Below are positions 27,362 to 37,871 of a stretch of 64,000 nt of DNA, one piece after another. Origin of the DNA: Thiomicrorhabdus sp. (GTDB lineage: Bacteria > Pseudomonadota > Gammaproteobacteria > Thiomicrospirales > Thiomicrospiraceae); assembly GCF_963677875.1 (NCBI RefSeq), contig NZ_OY782565.1, forward strand, positions 1 through 64,000, in the 5' to 3' direction. Each line of letters begins with the position of its first letter. Positions within the stretch are counted from its first letter, which is position 1. Made by a program: the position numbers and the translations under genes. The notes beneath the pieces were generated by a model that was given only the letters and a program-made list of their open reading frames with translations, made no database searches and had not been told where the DNA came from.

Positions 27362-29350
27362 TTACTTACCAAGAACCTTGTTAGCAGTCGCTACAACATT
27401 CTCAACCGTGAAGCCGAACTCTTTAAACAGTTCACCGGCTGGTGCAGATTCACCGAAAGTAGACATGCAAACCGTACCGCCATCAAGACCGATGTACTTG
27501 TACCAAGAATCGGCAACCCCGGCTTCAATCGCTACGCGCTTAACACCTGGGATAAGAACGGAGTCTTTATAGGCTTGATCTTGCTCGTCGTAAGCATTGG
27601 TACATGGCATAGAAACCACACGTACATTTTCATCCATCGCTTCTGCTGCTTCAACCGCAAGGCCGACTTCAGAACCGGTTGCAATGAAGATGATATCAGG
27701 CGTACCGGCACAGTCTTTCAGTACGTAACCACCCTTCTCGATGTTCGCAACCTGCTCCGCAGTGCGAGGCATCGGAGTAAGTGCTTGACGAGAGAATACT
27801 AGAGCAGTCGGAGCATTGCTGCGCATCATGGCAATTTTCCATGAAACCGCAGACTCAACTGCGTCACACGCACGCCAGGTTTGGAAGTTAGGGATCACGC
27901 GCATGGTCGCCATCTGCTCAACCGGCTGGTGAGTCGGCCCATCTTCACCCAAACCGATAGAGTCATGAGTGTAAACGTAGATCGTACCGATTTTCATCAA
28001 GGCCGACATACGCAGAGCGTTACGCATGAACTCCATGAACATGAAGAAAGTACCGCCGAACACTTTAAAACCACCGTGAAGAACCATACCGTTCATCATG
28101 TGCGCCATACCGAATTCGCGAACCCCCCATGACAGGTAGTTACCATTGGCATTTTCTTTGTTGACCTTAACCATTTTCGACCAGTTAGTCAGGTTAGAAC
28201 CGGTCAAGTCGGCAGAACCACCGAACATTTCAGGCAGGATTTCACCCAATTTTTCGATTGCTTTCTGAGAAGCCTGGCGAGAAGCCAGTTTTGGAGACTC
28301 TTCCTGAGTCGCAGCGATGAACGCATCCATTTCAACTTCAAAGTTTGCAGGAAGTTCACCCGCCATACGACGTTCGAATTCTGCCGCTTCAGCAGGGTAT
28401 TCCGCACGGTAAGCTTCAAACTTGGCATTCCATGCCGCTTCATCAGTCGCACCTTGCTCTTTGTGATCCCAACCAGCGTAGATATCTTCCGGAATTTCGA
28501 AAGGAGCAGCTGTCCAACCCAATTCTTTACGAACCAGATCAATTTCATCGTCACCCAGAGGCGCACCGTGACAAGAGTAAGTACCGCATTTGTTCGGAGA
28601 ACCGTAACCGATCACCGTCTTAGTACAGATCAATGTTGGCTTATCAGTAACTTTCTTAGCTTCTTCGATGGCCGCGTTGATTGCATCCGCATCGTGACCG
28701 TCAACATTTGGAATAACGTGCCAGTCGTAAGATACGAAACGACCTGGAACACCTTTTTCCATCCAGTCACCGATATTACCGTCGATAGAGATATCGTTGT
28801 CATCCCAGAAAGCGATCAATTTACCAAGACCCAGAGTACCGGCCATAGCACATGCTTCATGTGAAAGACCTTCCATCAAACAGCCGTCACCCATGAACAC
28901 ATAAGTGTGGTGATCGACGATTTCGTGACCTGGTTTGTTGAATTGAGCAGCAAGCGTACGCTCTGCGATTGCCATACCAACAGCGTTAGTAATACCTTGA
29001 CCTAGAGGACCCGTCGTTGTTTCGATACCGTCGGCATAGCCATATTCAGGGTGACCTGCAGTTTTCGCGTGCAATTGACGGAACTGCTTGATGTCTTCCA
29101 TGCTCAGATCAAAACCGGTCAGGTGCAATAGAGAGTAGATCAGCATCGATCCGTGACCGTTAGACAGTACGAAACGGTCGCGATCCGCCCACTTGGCGTT
29201 GGTCGGATTATATTTCATGTGGCTATTCCACAGTACTTCAGCGATATCCGCCATCCCCATAGGCGCACCAGGGTGCCCGGAGTTGGCTTTTTGAACCGCG
29301 TCCATACTCAGGGCACGGATAGCGTTTGCTAGGTCTCTACGAGTTGCCAT
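27362..29350 (-). CDS. tkt: Transketolase
   Basis: 662 residues, normal length. Moves two-carbon units in the regeneration phase of the Calvin cycle using thiamine diphosphate. Motifs: [12 protein letters not shown], the cofactor site [18 protein letters not shown] followed by [10 protein letters not shown], and [17 protein letters not shown]. The ATG follows AGGAAGTTG. It is the first gene of the five-gene run; its 361-base upstream region is shared with a divergent rhodanese gene and contains motifs resembling those upstream of cbbM and cbbL. Confidence 0.98.
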   Translation of the reverse strand: MATRRDLANAIRALSMDAVQKANSGHPGAPMGMADIAEVLWNSHMKYNPTNAKWADRDRFVLSNGHGSMLIYSLLHLTGFDLSMEDIKQFRQLHAKTAGHPEYGYADGIETTTGPLGQGITNAVGMAIAERTLAAQFNKPGHEIVDHHTYVFMGDGCLMEGLSHEACAMAGTLGLGKLIAFWDDNDISIDGNIGDWMEKGVPGRFVSYDWHVIPNVDGHDADAINAAIEEAKKVTDKPTLICTKTVIGYGSPNKCGTYSCHGAPLGDDEIDLVRKELGWTAAPFEIPEDIYAGWDHKEQGATDEAAWNAKFEAYRAEYPAEAAEFERRMAGELPANFEVEMDAFIAATQEESPKLASRQASQKAIEKLGEILPEMFGGSADLTGSNLTNWSKMVKVNKENANGNYLSWGVREFGMAHMMNGMVLHGGFKVFGGTFFMFMEFMRNALRMSALMKIGTIYVYTHDSIGLGEDGPTHQPVEQMATMRVIPNFQTWRACDAVESAVSWKIAMMRSNAPTALVFSRQALTPMPRTAEQVANIEKGGYVLKDCAGTPDIIFIATGSEVGLAVEAAEAMDENVRVVSMPCTNAYDEQDQAYKDSVLIPGVKRVAIEAGVADSWYKYIGLDGGTVCMSTFGESAPAGELFKEFGFTVENVVATANKVLGK

Positions 29351-29711
29351 ACAACTTCCTCAACTTTCTTTAAAAAAATTCGGTGTGCAAATGACCGCTT
29401 TCATGGCGTTTTTCTATGCCAGTTTTCACTGTAAAAGCGGCTTTACGAGATAAATTTGGACAAGTATTCTCTCTCAAAATTTCATTTTCATCAAGTTTTC
29501 TTGTTGAACCCGAAAAGAAAATCATCCCAAAATCCAATTTGAAATCCCGCCGTTCAGACTAAAAGGCCATAATGACAAAAATATGAATTTTTTCATCATG
29601 TTATTCCAAATCAAGGTCAAGCAAACACTTTTTTGAATAAAATTTGATTTAAACAAACTTTTCGACATTCGTTTTCATTGCCCACATACCTCACCAAGCA
29701 AGGAGACTCAC
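29351..29711. promoter_or_regulatory. Divergent promoter region of tkt and the rhodanese gene
   Basis: No gene fits here. The 5' leader side of tkt can form a hairpin CCGCTTT/AAAGCGG (29395-29401, 29434-29440). AATTTGATT at 29641-29649 also occurs upstream of cbbM (13249-13257) and cbbL (15453-15461). TTATTCCAAATCAA at 29601-29614 resembles TTATTCCAATCAA upstream of cbbM (13300-13312). These are candidates for shared CbbR-type control; AATTTGATT also occurs once, reversed, at 50594-50602 before an unrelated gene, so the short motif is weak evidence. Confidence 0.4.
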
Positions 29712-30146
29712 ATGCCCATACATCTGAAAGACTTAGTAACCGAAGCAAAAGCCATTATCAACGAAGTCGACTGCGCGCAAGCATCCGACATGCTGCAAAG
29801 CGGATACACGCCTCTTGACGTAAGAGAATCTTATGAATATCTGAACGGTACGATTCCGATGTCCAAACATATTTCAAGAGGGCTTCTCGAACCGAAGTGC
29901 GATATGGACTTCGCCGGGCACGACCCGGACATGGAAGATCCCGATAAATGCTGGCTGGTGTTTTGTCAGGCAGGAGGGCGCGGCGCTCTGGCAACTTACA
30001 CCATGCGCAAGATGGGATTTAAAAACGTCGTCAATCTGACCGGCGGCTTTAAAGCCTGGCAAGATGCCGGGCTGGATGTCACCTGCCCACCGACCGAAGA
30101 AGGTCTGATGCTGTGCAACCATCCATGGAACCCGCAACATTCATAA
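29712..30146 (+). CDS. Rhodanese-like sulfurtransferase domain protein
   Basis: 144 residues, a single rhodanese domain with no signal peptide. Contains PLDVRESYEYLNGTIP (CH2A-like), the active-site loop CQAGGRGALA with a catalytic cysteine, and NLTGGFKAWQDAGL near the C-terminus. Such proteins move persulfide sulfur, which suits a sulfur oxidiser. AAGGAG lies nine bases before the ATG. It is divergent from tkt and convergent with an RND pump gene, separated from it by a hairpin. The physiological partner is not evident. Confidence 0.9.
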   Translation: MPIHLKDLVTEAKAIINEVDCAQASDMLQSGYTPLDVRESYEYLNGTIPMSKHISRGLLEPKCDMDFAGHDPDMEDPDKCWLVFCQAGGRGALATYTMRKMGFKNVVNLTGGFKAWQDAGLDVTCPPTEEGLMLCNHPWNPQHS

Positions 30147-30159
30147 CAGCCTTGCCATG

Positions 30160-30193
30160 GGCGTAAAAACCATTGTCAGGAAGTTTTTACGCC
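30160..30193. terminator. Bidirectional hairpin between rhodanese and RND genes
   Basis: Perfect 11-base arms GGCGTAAAAAC (30160-30170) and GTTTTTACGCC (30183-30193), overlapping the stop codon of the RND gene. Likely terminates both convergent genes. Confidence 0.6.
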
Positions 30194-33100
30194 TGCATCC
30201 GTTTCGGAGCCGTCTTTCGAAGAAACGAAAAATCGCTCCGAAGTCATTTCGTAAATCGACAACATCGCAGGAATGACCAGCAAAATCAGAAAAGTCGAGA
30301 ACATTAGCCCGAAGGCGATTGCCGTCGCCATCGGAATCAGGAACTGCGCCTGAAGAGAGGTTTCAAACAACAGCGGCGTCAAACCGGCAATGGTTGTCAG
30401 AGAGGTCAACAACACCGCCCGAACACGCTGCACCGCGGCCTCCTCCAAAGCCTCGTTTACCTCAAGACCGGCTTCACGTAACCGTTTATAGAAACTGACC
30501 AGTATGATCGAATCGTTGACCACAATTCCCGACAAACCAAAAAAACCGAACAAGGACAGGATCGTCATATCCAGCCCCATCCACCAATGGCCCATGATCG
30601 CTCCGACCAGACCGAACGGAATCGCCATCATCACCACCAGCGGCCAGCCGTAAGACCCGAAGACCCAGGCCAAGACGATATAGATCAGCGACAAACCGAT
30701 AAACAGACCGATCTTCATATCCCCCAAAGCTTCCGCCTGACGGGCATTCTGCCCTTCCAAACTGTAGCTGATGCTGTATTTACTTTGCAAATCGGCCAAA
30801 ACAGTCTGCTGTAGCGTGGCCAGAATCTGATTGGCATTATTCACATTCTTATCGACTTCACCGACCACCGTCACCGCCAGCTGCCCGTCGACATGACGCA
30901 TCACATCGAAACCGCGTTGTGTTTTCCAACTTGCCACCGAGTTGAGCGCGACTCTCTGTCCGTTCGGAGCAACGACCTGCATTTTATTCAAAGTTGCCAG
31001 AGAAACTCGTTCATTCAGCGGATATTGAACCCGAACCTCGATTTCATCTTCGCCATCGGTAAAAATCTGCACCAGACGTCCAGAGAAAGCCGCCGACAGC
31101 TGTTCCCCCAAAGAAACATAGGTAAAGCCCAACGCCTCGCCCTGAGGCGTCAATTGATACACCAGCTGATCACGACCGAAAGGCAGGTCATCACGGATAC
31201 CGCTCACACCGGAAATCTGCGTCAACACTTCTTGCAAATCCAGAGAAGCCTGTTTCAACGTCATCGGGTTCGCCCCTGTCAAACGAATGTCGACATCACT
31301 ACCCGGCGGCCCCATACGCGGCGCCTCGATCGTCAGCACATCCAATCCGGGAACCGTTCCCGCCTTCTGCTGCCAGACCCGAATAAATTCGGCATTACGT
31401 GTTTCACGCTGGTCCGATTCGACCAGTTCGATATTAATGCCGGCAAAATTCGGCCCGCTTTGGCGACTGGTTTTATTAAAATGCACCACCGCGACCTTAA
31501 CGATACCAGGTTCCAGTTCCTTTTCGGTTTCCTGCAATGCTTCGAATAAATGTTCGACATATCTGGCAGAAACATCGGATGGCGTCCCCGCGACAAAACG
31601 GGCATCAGCAAACAGCTTGGTCGATTCCGGCGATGGAAAAAACACAAACCCCAAACGCCCGCCGGCCAACAAGCCAATAACAAAAATCATCATCGCCAAA
31701 GCCGAGGCAAGCGTGATGCCCCGATGCGCTAAAACCCAGCGAATAACCTGCCTGAACTGATGATGACGCAAATGATCAATTGTCGCATCCAGACGATGAC
31801 GAATCGAGCCTTCCTTCGGCGTTTTCACCTTGGCAAGCGCATGCCGCAAATGCCCGGGCAGAACAGTAAAACTTTCCAGAAGCGACGCAAAAATCACCGC
31901 GATAATTACCAGCGGAATAGCAAACAGGATGTTCCCCATTTCTCCGCCGATTAACATCAGGGGTAAAAAAGCCGCCACCGTCGTCAGAGACGAAGCCGTA
32001 ACCGGCCAGAACATACGATGCGCGCCACCCTCTGCCGCCTGAAGGTGCGGTTCACCCCGCTCATGGTGCGCCAGAGCGTCTTCCCCGACGACAATGGCAT
32101 CGTCGACGATAATCCCCAAAGCCATAATCAAACCGAACAGACTGACCATATTGATCGATCCGCCAGCGAGATACATGATCATCAAGGTCGCCATGAAAGA
32201 AACCGGGATTCCGACCGCAATCCAGAAAGCAACCCGCCCGTTCATAAACAGGTACAGAATCAGAACGACCAACAACAGACCGCCGATCCCGTTATTGACC
32301 AGCAGCATTATCCGCTGGTTGACCAGAGACCAGGTTTCATCGTAAACCTTAAAACGCACGCCCTGCGGCAAAGCCGGTTCGGTTTCAGCCAACCATTCCT
32401 GCATGATTTTCGACGATTTCAGAGTATCCCCACTCTCGGCACGCTGCAACTGCATCTCCACCGCAGGGGCTCCATCCACAAGAATAAACGCGGCATCTTT
32501 TTTCGGACGTCGCTCCACCGAGCCGATATCGCTGAGGGTCACATTCTGAGAACCGTTGACAATCAGCGGCATCTGTTGAAATGCGGTTTCACTGCGTTTT
32601 TGCTCAATTGCACGCAGGTCTCGCACGCTATCACTATCGCCGACGGATCCCGCAGGGTAATCCCGGCTCATGGAAGAAACCTGATTCGCCACCTGACTCA
32701 GCGTCAGCTGGTAATGCTCAAGATTGCGCTGCGGGATTTCGATCGCCATCTCTTCTTCCGGCAGACCGACGAAGGTGACCTTGTCGATGCCGCTGTCCAG
32801 TAATTCGCGTTCAAACTTCCTAACCAGCGGACGCAACTCATCCAATGACCCCTGCTCGTTGATGACCAGCAGACGCGCTACCGGTTCATACCGCACTACA
32901 CGCTCGATAATCGGCGTTTCCGAGTCCTGCGGCAAATTCCTCAGTTCGCGAATTCTCTGATTGATCTGATCGACGGCCTCGATCATGTCGGTTCCCTGCT
33001 GAAACTTCAAAGAGATACTCGACAGTCCCAACGCCGACGTTGACGTCATTTCATCCAGATTATCCAAATTGCGTAAAACACGCTCGATCGGTTCCGTGAC

Positions 33101-33364
33101 GGAACGCTCGACATCTTCCGCATTCGCTCCCGGCCAGACCACTCTGACCGAAGCATAATCCAATTCAAAATTCGGGAAAAACTGCACATTCAACTTAAAT
33201 AGCGCCACAATGCCGGAAAGAATCATAATGATCATCAGCAAATTCGGCGCAACCTTGTGTCGCGCGAAAATTCCGATCAGGCCATGTGAATGAAAGCTCT
33301 TCTCGCGGACTTCAAAATCGCGATCATCGTCGCGAATCGGCGTGGCAGAGGTTGATTCACTCAT
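30176..33364 (-). CDS. RND-family efflux transporter, inner-membrane pump
   Basis: 1062 residues, the size of AcrB-like pumps, with the two-fold RND layout: N-terminal helix (LLMIIMILSGIVALFKL), large periplasmic loop, helices including GIIVDDAIVVGEDAL with the proton-relay aspartate pair, and a repeat in the second half (LFGFFGLSGIVVNDSIILVSF). The second half has VND where AcrB has its helix-10 lysine region, as in the non-AcrB branch of exporters. It would expel small molecules with proton influx. Its start overlaps the stop of the adaptor gene by one base (TAATG), showing translational coupling. No outer-membrane TolC-type gene is adjacent, so it must use one encoded elsewhere. The substrate is unknown. 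Confidence 0.95.
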   Translation of the reverse strand: MSESTSATPIRDDDRDFEVREKSFHSHGLIGIFARHKVAPNLLMIIMILSGIVALFKLNVQFFPNFELDYASVRVVWPGANAEDVERSVTEPIERVLRNLDNLDEMTSTSALGLSSISLKFQQGTDMIEAVDQINQRIRELRNLPQDSETPIIERVVRYEPVARLLVINEQGSLDELRPLVRKFERELLDSGIDKVTFVGLPEEEMAIEIPQRNLEHYQLTLSQVANQVSSMSRDYPAGSVGDSDSVRDLRAIEQKRSETAFQQMPLIVNGSQNVTLSDIGSVERRPKKDAAFILVDGAPAVEMQLQRAESGDTLKSSKIMQEWLAETEPALPQGVRFKVYDETWSLVNQRIMLLVNNGIGGLLLVVLILYLFMNGRVAFWIAVGIPVSFMATLMIMYLAGGSINMVSLFGLIMALGIIVDDAIVVGEDALAHHERGEPHLQAAEGGAHRMFWPVTASSLTTVAAFLPLMLIGGEMGNILFAIPLVIIAVIFASLLESFTVLPGHLRHALAKVKTPKEGSIRHRLDATIDHLRHHQFRQVIRWVLAHRGITLASALAMMIFVIGLLAGGRLGFVFFPSPESTKLFADARFVAGTPSDVSARYVEHLFEALQETEKELEPGIVKVAVVHFNKTSRQSGPNFAGINIELVESDQRETRNAEFIRVWQQKAGTVPGLDVLTIEAPRMGPPGSDVDIRLTGANPMTLKQASLDLQEVLTQISGVSGIRDDLPFGRDQLVYQLTPQGEALGFTYVSLGEQLSAAFSGRLVQIFTDGEDEIEVRVQYPLNERVSLATLNKMQVVAPNGQRVALNSVASWKTQRGFDVMRHVDGQLAVTVVGEVDKNVNNANQILATLQQTVLADLQSKYSISYSLEGQNARQAEALGDMKIGLFIGLSLIYIVLAWVFGSYGWPLVVMMAIPFGLVGAIMGHWWMGLDMTILSLFGFFGLSGIVVNDSIILVSFYKRLREAGLEVNEALEEAAVQRVRAVLLTSLTTIAGLTPLLFETSLQAQFLIPMATAIAFGLMFSTFLILLVIPAMLSIYEMTSERFFVSSKDGSETDAGVKTS

Positions 33365-34599
33365 TATTCCGTCACCTCAGCCACCTTCAGCCCCGTCACG
33401 GCATTCGGCAGATGCGTAATGCAGACCGAACTGCCTTGCGGGAAATTCGGTTCAATCAAAGCCCACAAACGCCCGTCGCGCAGAACCTCGCCAATCACTT
33501 TCACCGTACGCGCCGCCAAACGCCCTTTCTCGATCAGATAAATCCGATCCTTGCCGTAAATGGCGCTGTAAGGCAAAGCCAACAGATTTTCCCGAGCCGC
33601 GCCGCGCAGACTGATCTCAAGTAAATCGCCCGGCCGCAAATCTTGACTGGCCTGACTCAAATCAAAAAACGCATCCGCTCCGCTGGTGGTCGCTTCTCCC
33701 GCCAATCTCAACAAAGGCAAAGCCACCTGTTCTCCTGAATCCAATTTGACGAACCCCACATAAGATTCACCTTTTCGCAAAGCTTTCTCTACCTGACCGA
33801 CTTCGGAAGCCGGCAGCTGCGCTCGCAATTCCAAACTCGACAGTGCGTAATAACTCAACAAAGCGCTGCCTGCCCCGACACGCGATCCCTCGCTGACAGA
33901 CACCTTAGCAATTCTCGCAGCATAAGGCGCCGTCACTTTTCCTCTTTGGCGATTCAATTGCGCTTGCTCCAGACTCGCCCGCGCTTTGCTCAACTTGGCT
34001 TTCAACTGATCCAATTTCAAACGGCTTTCCTGCACGGACAACTCTGCGCCAACCACGCTGTATTCCTGACGAACCAGAGCTTCCTTCACGTCATCCACAG
34101 CCGATTGCGACGCTAGATTCTTCTTCAGAAGCTGACGGGTTCGCTCGACCTTTTCACGCTTCAATTCGAGAACCTTCCGTTCATGCGCCAAACGTTCCTG
34201 ATTGGCTCTGTTCGCCAAGGTCTGCAATTCGATCTGAGTCTTGATGTCTGCGACATCGGCTGCCGCCTGATCCACCGGAATCCGTAAATCCTTGGCGTCC
34301 AATTTAAGCAAAAGTGTTCCGGCTTTCGCCTCATCACCTTCCTTAACCGCGACCTTATCCACTATCGCACTAATCGGTGCCGCCGCCGTCACCATTGCAT
34401 AGGATTCGACTGTTCCATACAACGTTTGCGACGGCGCGAGACTTTCAAATTCGGCACGCATCGCTTCAACCATCCAGACTTTTTCTTTAACCTCCACCGG
34501 AGGCTGTTGCGGCTTAGTCGACTTGAAGTACATGAATAAGGTCACTGCGAGCGCCACAATTAAAATTGGCACGATAAGTTTTGTAAAACGTTGCAACAT
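33364..34599 (-). CDS. RND efflux periplasmic adaptor (membrane fusion protein)
   Basis: 411 residues. An N-terminal membrane anchor (LIVPILIVALAVTLFMYF), then a lipoyl-like half (ISAIVDKVAVKEGDEAKAGTLLLKLD), a long coiled-coil hairpin rich in Leu, Lys, Arg and Gln (residues about 105-195), the second lipoyl half (RGKVTAPYAARIAKVSVSEGSRVGAG) and beta-barrel domains. Bridges the RND pump to an outer-membrane channel. First gene of a two-gene operon, overlapping the pump gene by one base. Confidence 0.94.
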   Translation of the reverse strand: MLQRFTKLIVPILIVALAVTLFMYFKSTKPQQPPVEVKEKVWMVEAMRAEFESLAPSQTLYGTVESYAMVTAAAPISAIVDKVAVKEGDEAKAGTLLLKLDAKDLRIPVDQAAADVADIKTQIELQTLANRANQERLAHERKVLELKREKVERTRQLLKKNLASQSAVDDVKEALVRQEYSVVGAELSVQESRLKLDQLKAKLSKARASLEQAQLNRQRGKVTAPYAARIAKVSVSEGSRVGAGSALLSYYALSSLELRAQLPASEVGQVEKALRKGESYVGFVKLDSGEQVALPLLRLAGEATTSGADAFFDLSQASQDLRPGDLLEISLRGAARENLLALPYSAIYGKDRIYLIEKGRLAARTVKVIGEVLRDGRLWALIEPNFPQGSSVCITHLPNAVTGLKVAEVTE

Positions 34600-34784
34600 A
34601 GAGGTTTGCCTAACCTGTCTCTTGAAATAAATTCGCTAAAAATGAAGTGCTATTTTATACGCCAAACTTCCTCTAAAAAAACCGCATTTTTTGTAATGTT
34701 GCTTTAGACATATAAAAAAGTTATTCTTTTGCCGCAGGATATCAGTTTATTTTATAGACACATAAACCATAAAAGGGACACATT

Positions 34785-35354
34785 ATGAAAAACTATCTAC
34801 TAAGCGGGCTGATTCTAGCTCTGCCTCTTGGAGCCTTCGCCAGCAATACCGTGCCAGAAAAACAGCAGGAAGCCCGCCAGCTGGCAAAAGAATTTTTAGG
34901 ACAGTTAAAACCTGAGCTGGGTAAAGCCATGAAATCAAGCGGTCCGGTGCATGCAATTGATGTCTGCCATGAAAAAGCCCCGGCAATTGCCAAAAACCTT
35001 AGCGAAAAAAGCGGCTGGGACATCAATCGCGTCAGCCTGAAACCGAGAGCGGAAAACGCCAAAGCGGATGCTTGGGAAACCGCCACCATGAAAGAATTCG
35101 ACCAACTGCTGGCCGATGGTAAAGATCCAAAAACACTGGAAAAATTTGAGATTGTGAAAGTAAACGGGCAAGACACTTACCGCTACATGAAAGCAATCCC
35201 GACCGGAAAAGTCTGCTTGACCTGTCACGGGGAAAGCGTACCGGCAGTGCTTGAAGATAAAATCAAAGGCTTCTATCCGCACGATACGGCAACCGGCTAT
35301 AAGCTGGGTCAGTTACGCGGAGCCTTCAGCTTCCAGCAAAGCATCACCAAGTAA
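34785..35354 (+). CDS. Exported DUF3365 (Tll0287-like) haem-binding protein
   Basis: 189 residues with a signal peptide ending near AFAS. Contains a single c-type haem motif CLTCH (residues about 145-149) within KVCLTCHGESVPAVLEDKIKGFYPHDTATGYKLGQ... of the DUF3365/Tll0287 family, plus a conserved upstream Cys-His (DVCHEKAPAIA). A periplasmic haem redox or sensor role is likely; the electron partner is unknown. AAAGGG lies upstream of the ATG. It stands alone between two minus-strand genes. A GC-rich hairpin GCGGCTC/GAGCCGC (35372-35389) follows the stop and may terminate transcription. Confidence 0.88.
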   Translation: MKNYLLSGLILALPLGAFASNTVPEKQQEARQLAKEFLGQLKPELGKAMKSSGPVHAIDVCHEKAPAIAKNLSEKSGWDINRVSLKPRAENAKADAWETATMKEFDQLLADGKDPKTLEKFEIVKVNGQDTYRYMKAIPTGKVCLTCHGESVPAVLEDKIKGFYPHDTATGYKLGQLRGAFSFQQSITK

Positions 35355-35393
35355 CTCTTCGTCGCATTCAGGCGGCTCCTCAGAGCCGCTTGC

Positions 35394-36671
35394 TCAAACG
35401 CCTGCCTGAAAAGCATTCAGGCATTCGGCGATTTTTTCTTTCTGCGCCGTTTCAATTGCCGCTCCAACGGCCGCTCCTTGCACACCGCTGGCCAGAATTT
35501 CCCGATTATCAACCCGGCTTGCTGCAGATAAAACCGCTCTCCACAATCCGGCAGGACGATACACCGCTGTCTCAAAACCGAGACGACCTTTGGCATCCGC
35601 TTCGCAGGCCAGCAAAATATTCTCAAACGACTCTCGATCTTTTAAAGCCCCACAAGCCTTCAAAACTTTTAAGTAGGTTTTCGGTTTAAGGAACGGCCGT
35701 CCTTCAGAATCCACCCCCTGGTGAATCAAGCCATGGTACTCGGTGACTTTAAGCGCGAACTGCTCGACTTTCTTCGGCACTTTGTAACGCGCGCACAGCG
35801 CTTTAACCAATGGTACTCCCGCGCCTTCGTGTCCATGATGCTTAGGCCATAATTCCGGCGGAGTAACGCCTTTTCCGACATCATGCACCAGTGCGGCAAA
35901 ACGCACCGCAACCTCTGAGGTCAATCCGGCGGCGGCATCCAGAACCATCATGGTATGAATCCAGGCATCACCTTCCGGGTGGTGTTTTTCCGGCTGGGCA
36001 ACACCGTGCAAAGCATCAAGTTCCGGGAAGAGAATTTCTAAAGCCCCAACCTCATCGAGAACCTCAAAAAAACGACTTGGCCTGGGAGAATTCAGCACCT
36101 TGACCACTTCTTGCCAGACTCGCTCAGGGGTCAATGCCTGCAATTCCCCGGCTTGGGCCATTTCAGCCATCAATGAACGCGTCTCTTCAGCCAGCTCAAA
36201 CCCGAAAGGAGACAATTTGGCCGCAAAACGTGCGACGCGCAACACGCGCAAAGGATCTTCCGAAAAAGCCGGGGAAACATGCCGCAATAAACGGAGCTGC
36301 AAATCCTCCCGACCACCGTAAGGGTCGATAACCCGACCGGATTCATCCTGTGCCATGGCGTTAATTGTCAGATCCCGGCGAATCAAATCCTCTTCCAAAG
36401 TCACACTTGGTTCGGCAAACACCCTGAAACCGTGGTAGCCTTTGCCGGCTTTGCGTTCAGTACGGGCCAGAGCGTATTCTTCTTTACTTTGCGGGTGCAA
36501 AAATACCGGAAAATCCTTACCAACCTGTTCAAACCCCGCTCCAATCATCTCCTCGGGCGTCATCCCGACCACTACCCAGTCACGATCATAGACATCGATG
36601 CCCAGCAAGCTGTCACGCACAGCCCCACCAACCAGATACACCTCCGCCGAAGTTTTTTCCAAAAAAGCCAT
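35394..36671 (-). CDS. cca: CCA tRNA nucleotidyltransferase with HD domain
   Basis: 425 residues. Adds or repairs the 3' CCA end of tRNAs. The class II nucleotidyltransferase head is clear: [13 protein letters not shown], then the metal-binding Asp pair in [11 protein letters not shown], and [10 protein letters not shown]. The C-terminal half has an HD phosphohydrolase domain ([16 protein letters not shown]), as in the multifunctional gammaproteobacterial Cca. The start follows GGAGTTGGA. A single gene between two terminators. Confidence 0.96.
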   Translation of the reverse strand: MAFLEKTSAEVYLVGGAVRDSLLGIDVYDRDWVVVGMTPEEMIGAGFEQVGKDFPVFLHPQSKEEYALARTERKAGKGYHGFRVFAEPSVTLEEDLIRRDLTINAMAQDESGRVIDPYGGREDLQLRLLRHVSPAFSEDPLRVLRVARFAAKLSPFGFELAEETRSLMAEMAQAGELQALTPERVWQEVVKVLNSPRPSRFFEVLDEVGALEILFPELDALHGVAQPEKHHPEGDAWIHTMMVLDAAAGLTSEVAVRFAALVHDVGKGVTPPELWPKHHGHEGAGVPLVKALCARYKVPKKVEQFALKVTEYHGLIHQGVDSEGRPFLKPKTYLKVLKACGALKDRESFENILLACEADAKGRLGFETAVYRPAGLWRAVLSAASRVDNREILASGVQGAAVGAAIETAQKEKIAECLNAFQAGV

Positions 36672-36720
36672 TCCAACTCCGTCTTAAAATGCTTGTTGTC
36701 GCTATGACAACCGCCAATAA

Positions 36721-36746
36721 AAAAGCCGTCGCATGCGACGGCTTTT
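36721..36746. terminator. Perfect palindromic terminator between the SDR gene and cca
   Basis: Twenty-six-base perfect palindrome with arms AAAAGCCGTCGCA and TGCGACGGCTTTT. It ends the upstream minus-strand SDR gene before cca. Confidence 0.85.
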
Positions 36747-36779
36747 TATCTCATACGATGTCTCCATCGTTTTAATCGC

Positions 36780-37736
36780 TTAAAGGTCGCGATTTGCCGT
36801 TTTACGGTATTTATTATAACGCTCGCGAACATGTTGCGGAGCCGCGTAGGAAGAGATCGCCCAGTCCAGATTACTCGGCGTAAAACCGAATTGTCGAGAA
36901 AAATCCTCATCGGAAGTCTGATCTTCTTTCAGCGTCAGATACTGAGCCTTGGAAACCGAGACGATCGGTGCAAAACCACCAAGACTCGACATAATCCGTG
37001 CATTCAAAGCGCACATCGGTAAAACCACGGCATCTTCATCCATAATTTCTGCAACCAGATCACCCAGTTCTTTCATGCTCATGCGCTCTTCACCGGCCAC
37101 CTCGATTTTTTTACCGAAGGTCGCTTCGTTTTCGATAACCGAAACCAGCGCTCCGGCAAAATCCTTCACCCAGATCGGCTGAACGACCGTACCGGCATTG
37201 GCAACCATCAATAACGGCATGCGATTCAACTGTTTGATGAAACAGGCCGTGGTTTCATCGCCCTCTCCAACGATCAGACTGGAGCGCAGAATGGTGACCG
37301 CAGCGCTGGCAGTACCATGCATCAAGCTGTCCGCCTCCGCCAGAGTTCCGAGCCAGGAATGGCTGTCCTGCTGAGTTGACGCGCCCAATTGCGACAGACT
37401 GACAACCCGTTTGATGCCTGACGATTCCATCGCTGACTTTAACTTGCGGTTCACTTCGACCAGCACACTTTCTTCAACTATTTCAGTCGTGCTTGAGCGG
37501 TCCGCCAACAGATTCACAACGATATCCCTACCGTTTAAAACCGCTTTCAGTGCTTCGCCGTCATCAAACGAATTTAAAGCGCGGACCTTCGTGTTTGGAT
37601 ACAGCGCGAACTCGCGAAAACGCTCCGGCCGTCGAACGACCAGATCAATTTGATAACCGGCGTTCGACAAAGCGGCAACCACCGCGCGACCGGTAAAACC
37701 GGTTCCGCCGAAAACACTAACCTTATTCCCTAACAT
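36780..37736 (-). CDS. Atypical short-chain dehydrogenase (NDUFA9-like NAD(P)-binding protein)
   Basis: 318 residues from the ATG at 37736, which begins MLGNKVSVFGGTGFTGRAVV with the Rossmann GGTGFTG motif at once; a TTG-initiated extension is unsupported. An extended/atypical SDR similar to complex-I-associated NDUFA9-like proteins (VVNLLADRSSTTEIVEESVL, RVVSLSQLGAS, ILRSSLIVGEGDET). In autotrophs such proteins are often linked to quinone or electron-transport assembly, but no partner gene is adjacent. The exact substrate is not known. Confidence 0.88.
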   Translation of the reverse strand: MLGNKVSVFGGTGFTGRAVVAALSNAGYQIDLVVRRPERFREFALYPNTKVRALNSFDDGEALKAVLNGRDIVVNLLADRSSTTEIVEESVLVEVNRKLKSAMESSGIKRVVSLSQLGASTQQDSHSWLGTLAEADSLMHGTASAAVTILRSSLIVGEGDETTACFIKQLNRMPLLMVANAGTVVQPIWVKDFAGALVSVIENEATFGKKIEVAGEERMSMKELGDLVAEIMDEDAVVLPMCALNARIMSSLGGFAPIVSVSKAQYLTLKEDQTSDEDFSRQFGFTPSNLDWAISSYAAPQHVRERYNKYRKTANRDL

Positions 37737-37871
37737 CGTTAAACATCCAAAATTTATTTGCAAAATCGGCTAAGGATAAAAAAATGCGTAGCCGAGGTCA
37801 AGTATTTCATGGCTCGCGCAAGCAATGGATTTTGTTACAATAGCCGGCAAATTACAGTAAGGAAATTCATC

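Noticed and set aside
29395..29440. Hairpin in the tkt leader as a known riboswitch (for example TPP)
   Set aside because: The stem is short and no conserved THI-box core was seen; TPP riboswitches normally control thiamine genes, not tkt.
30893..32803. Several plus-strand frames inside the RND pump gene
   Set aside because: All are antisense to a clear 1062-residue RND protein; sequences rich in His, Arg and Gln without motifs.
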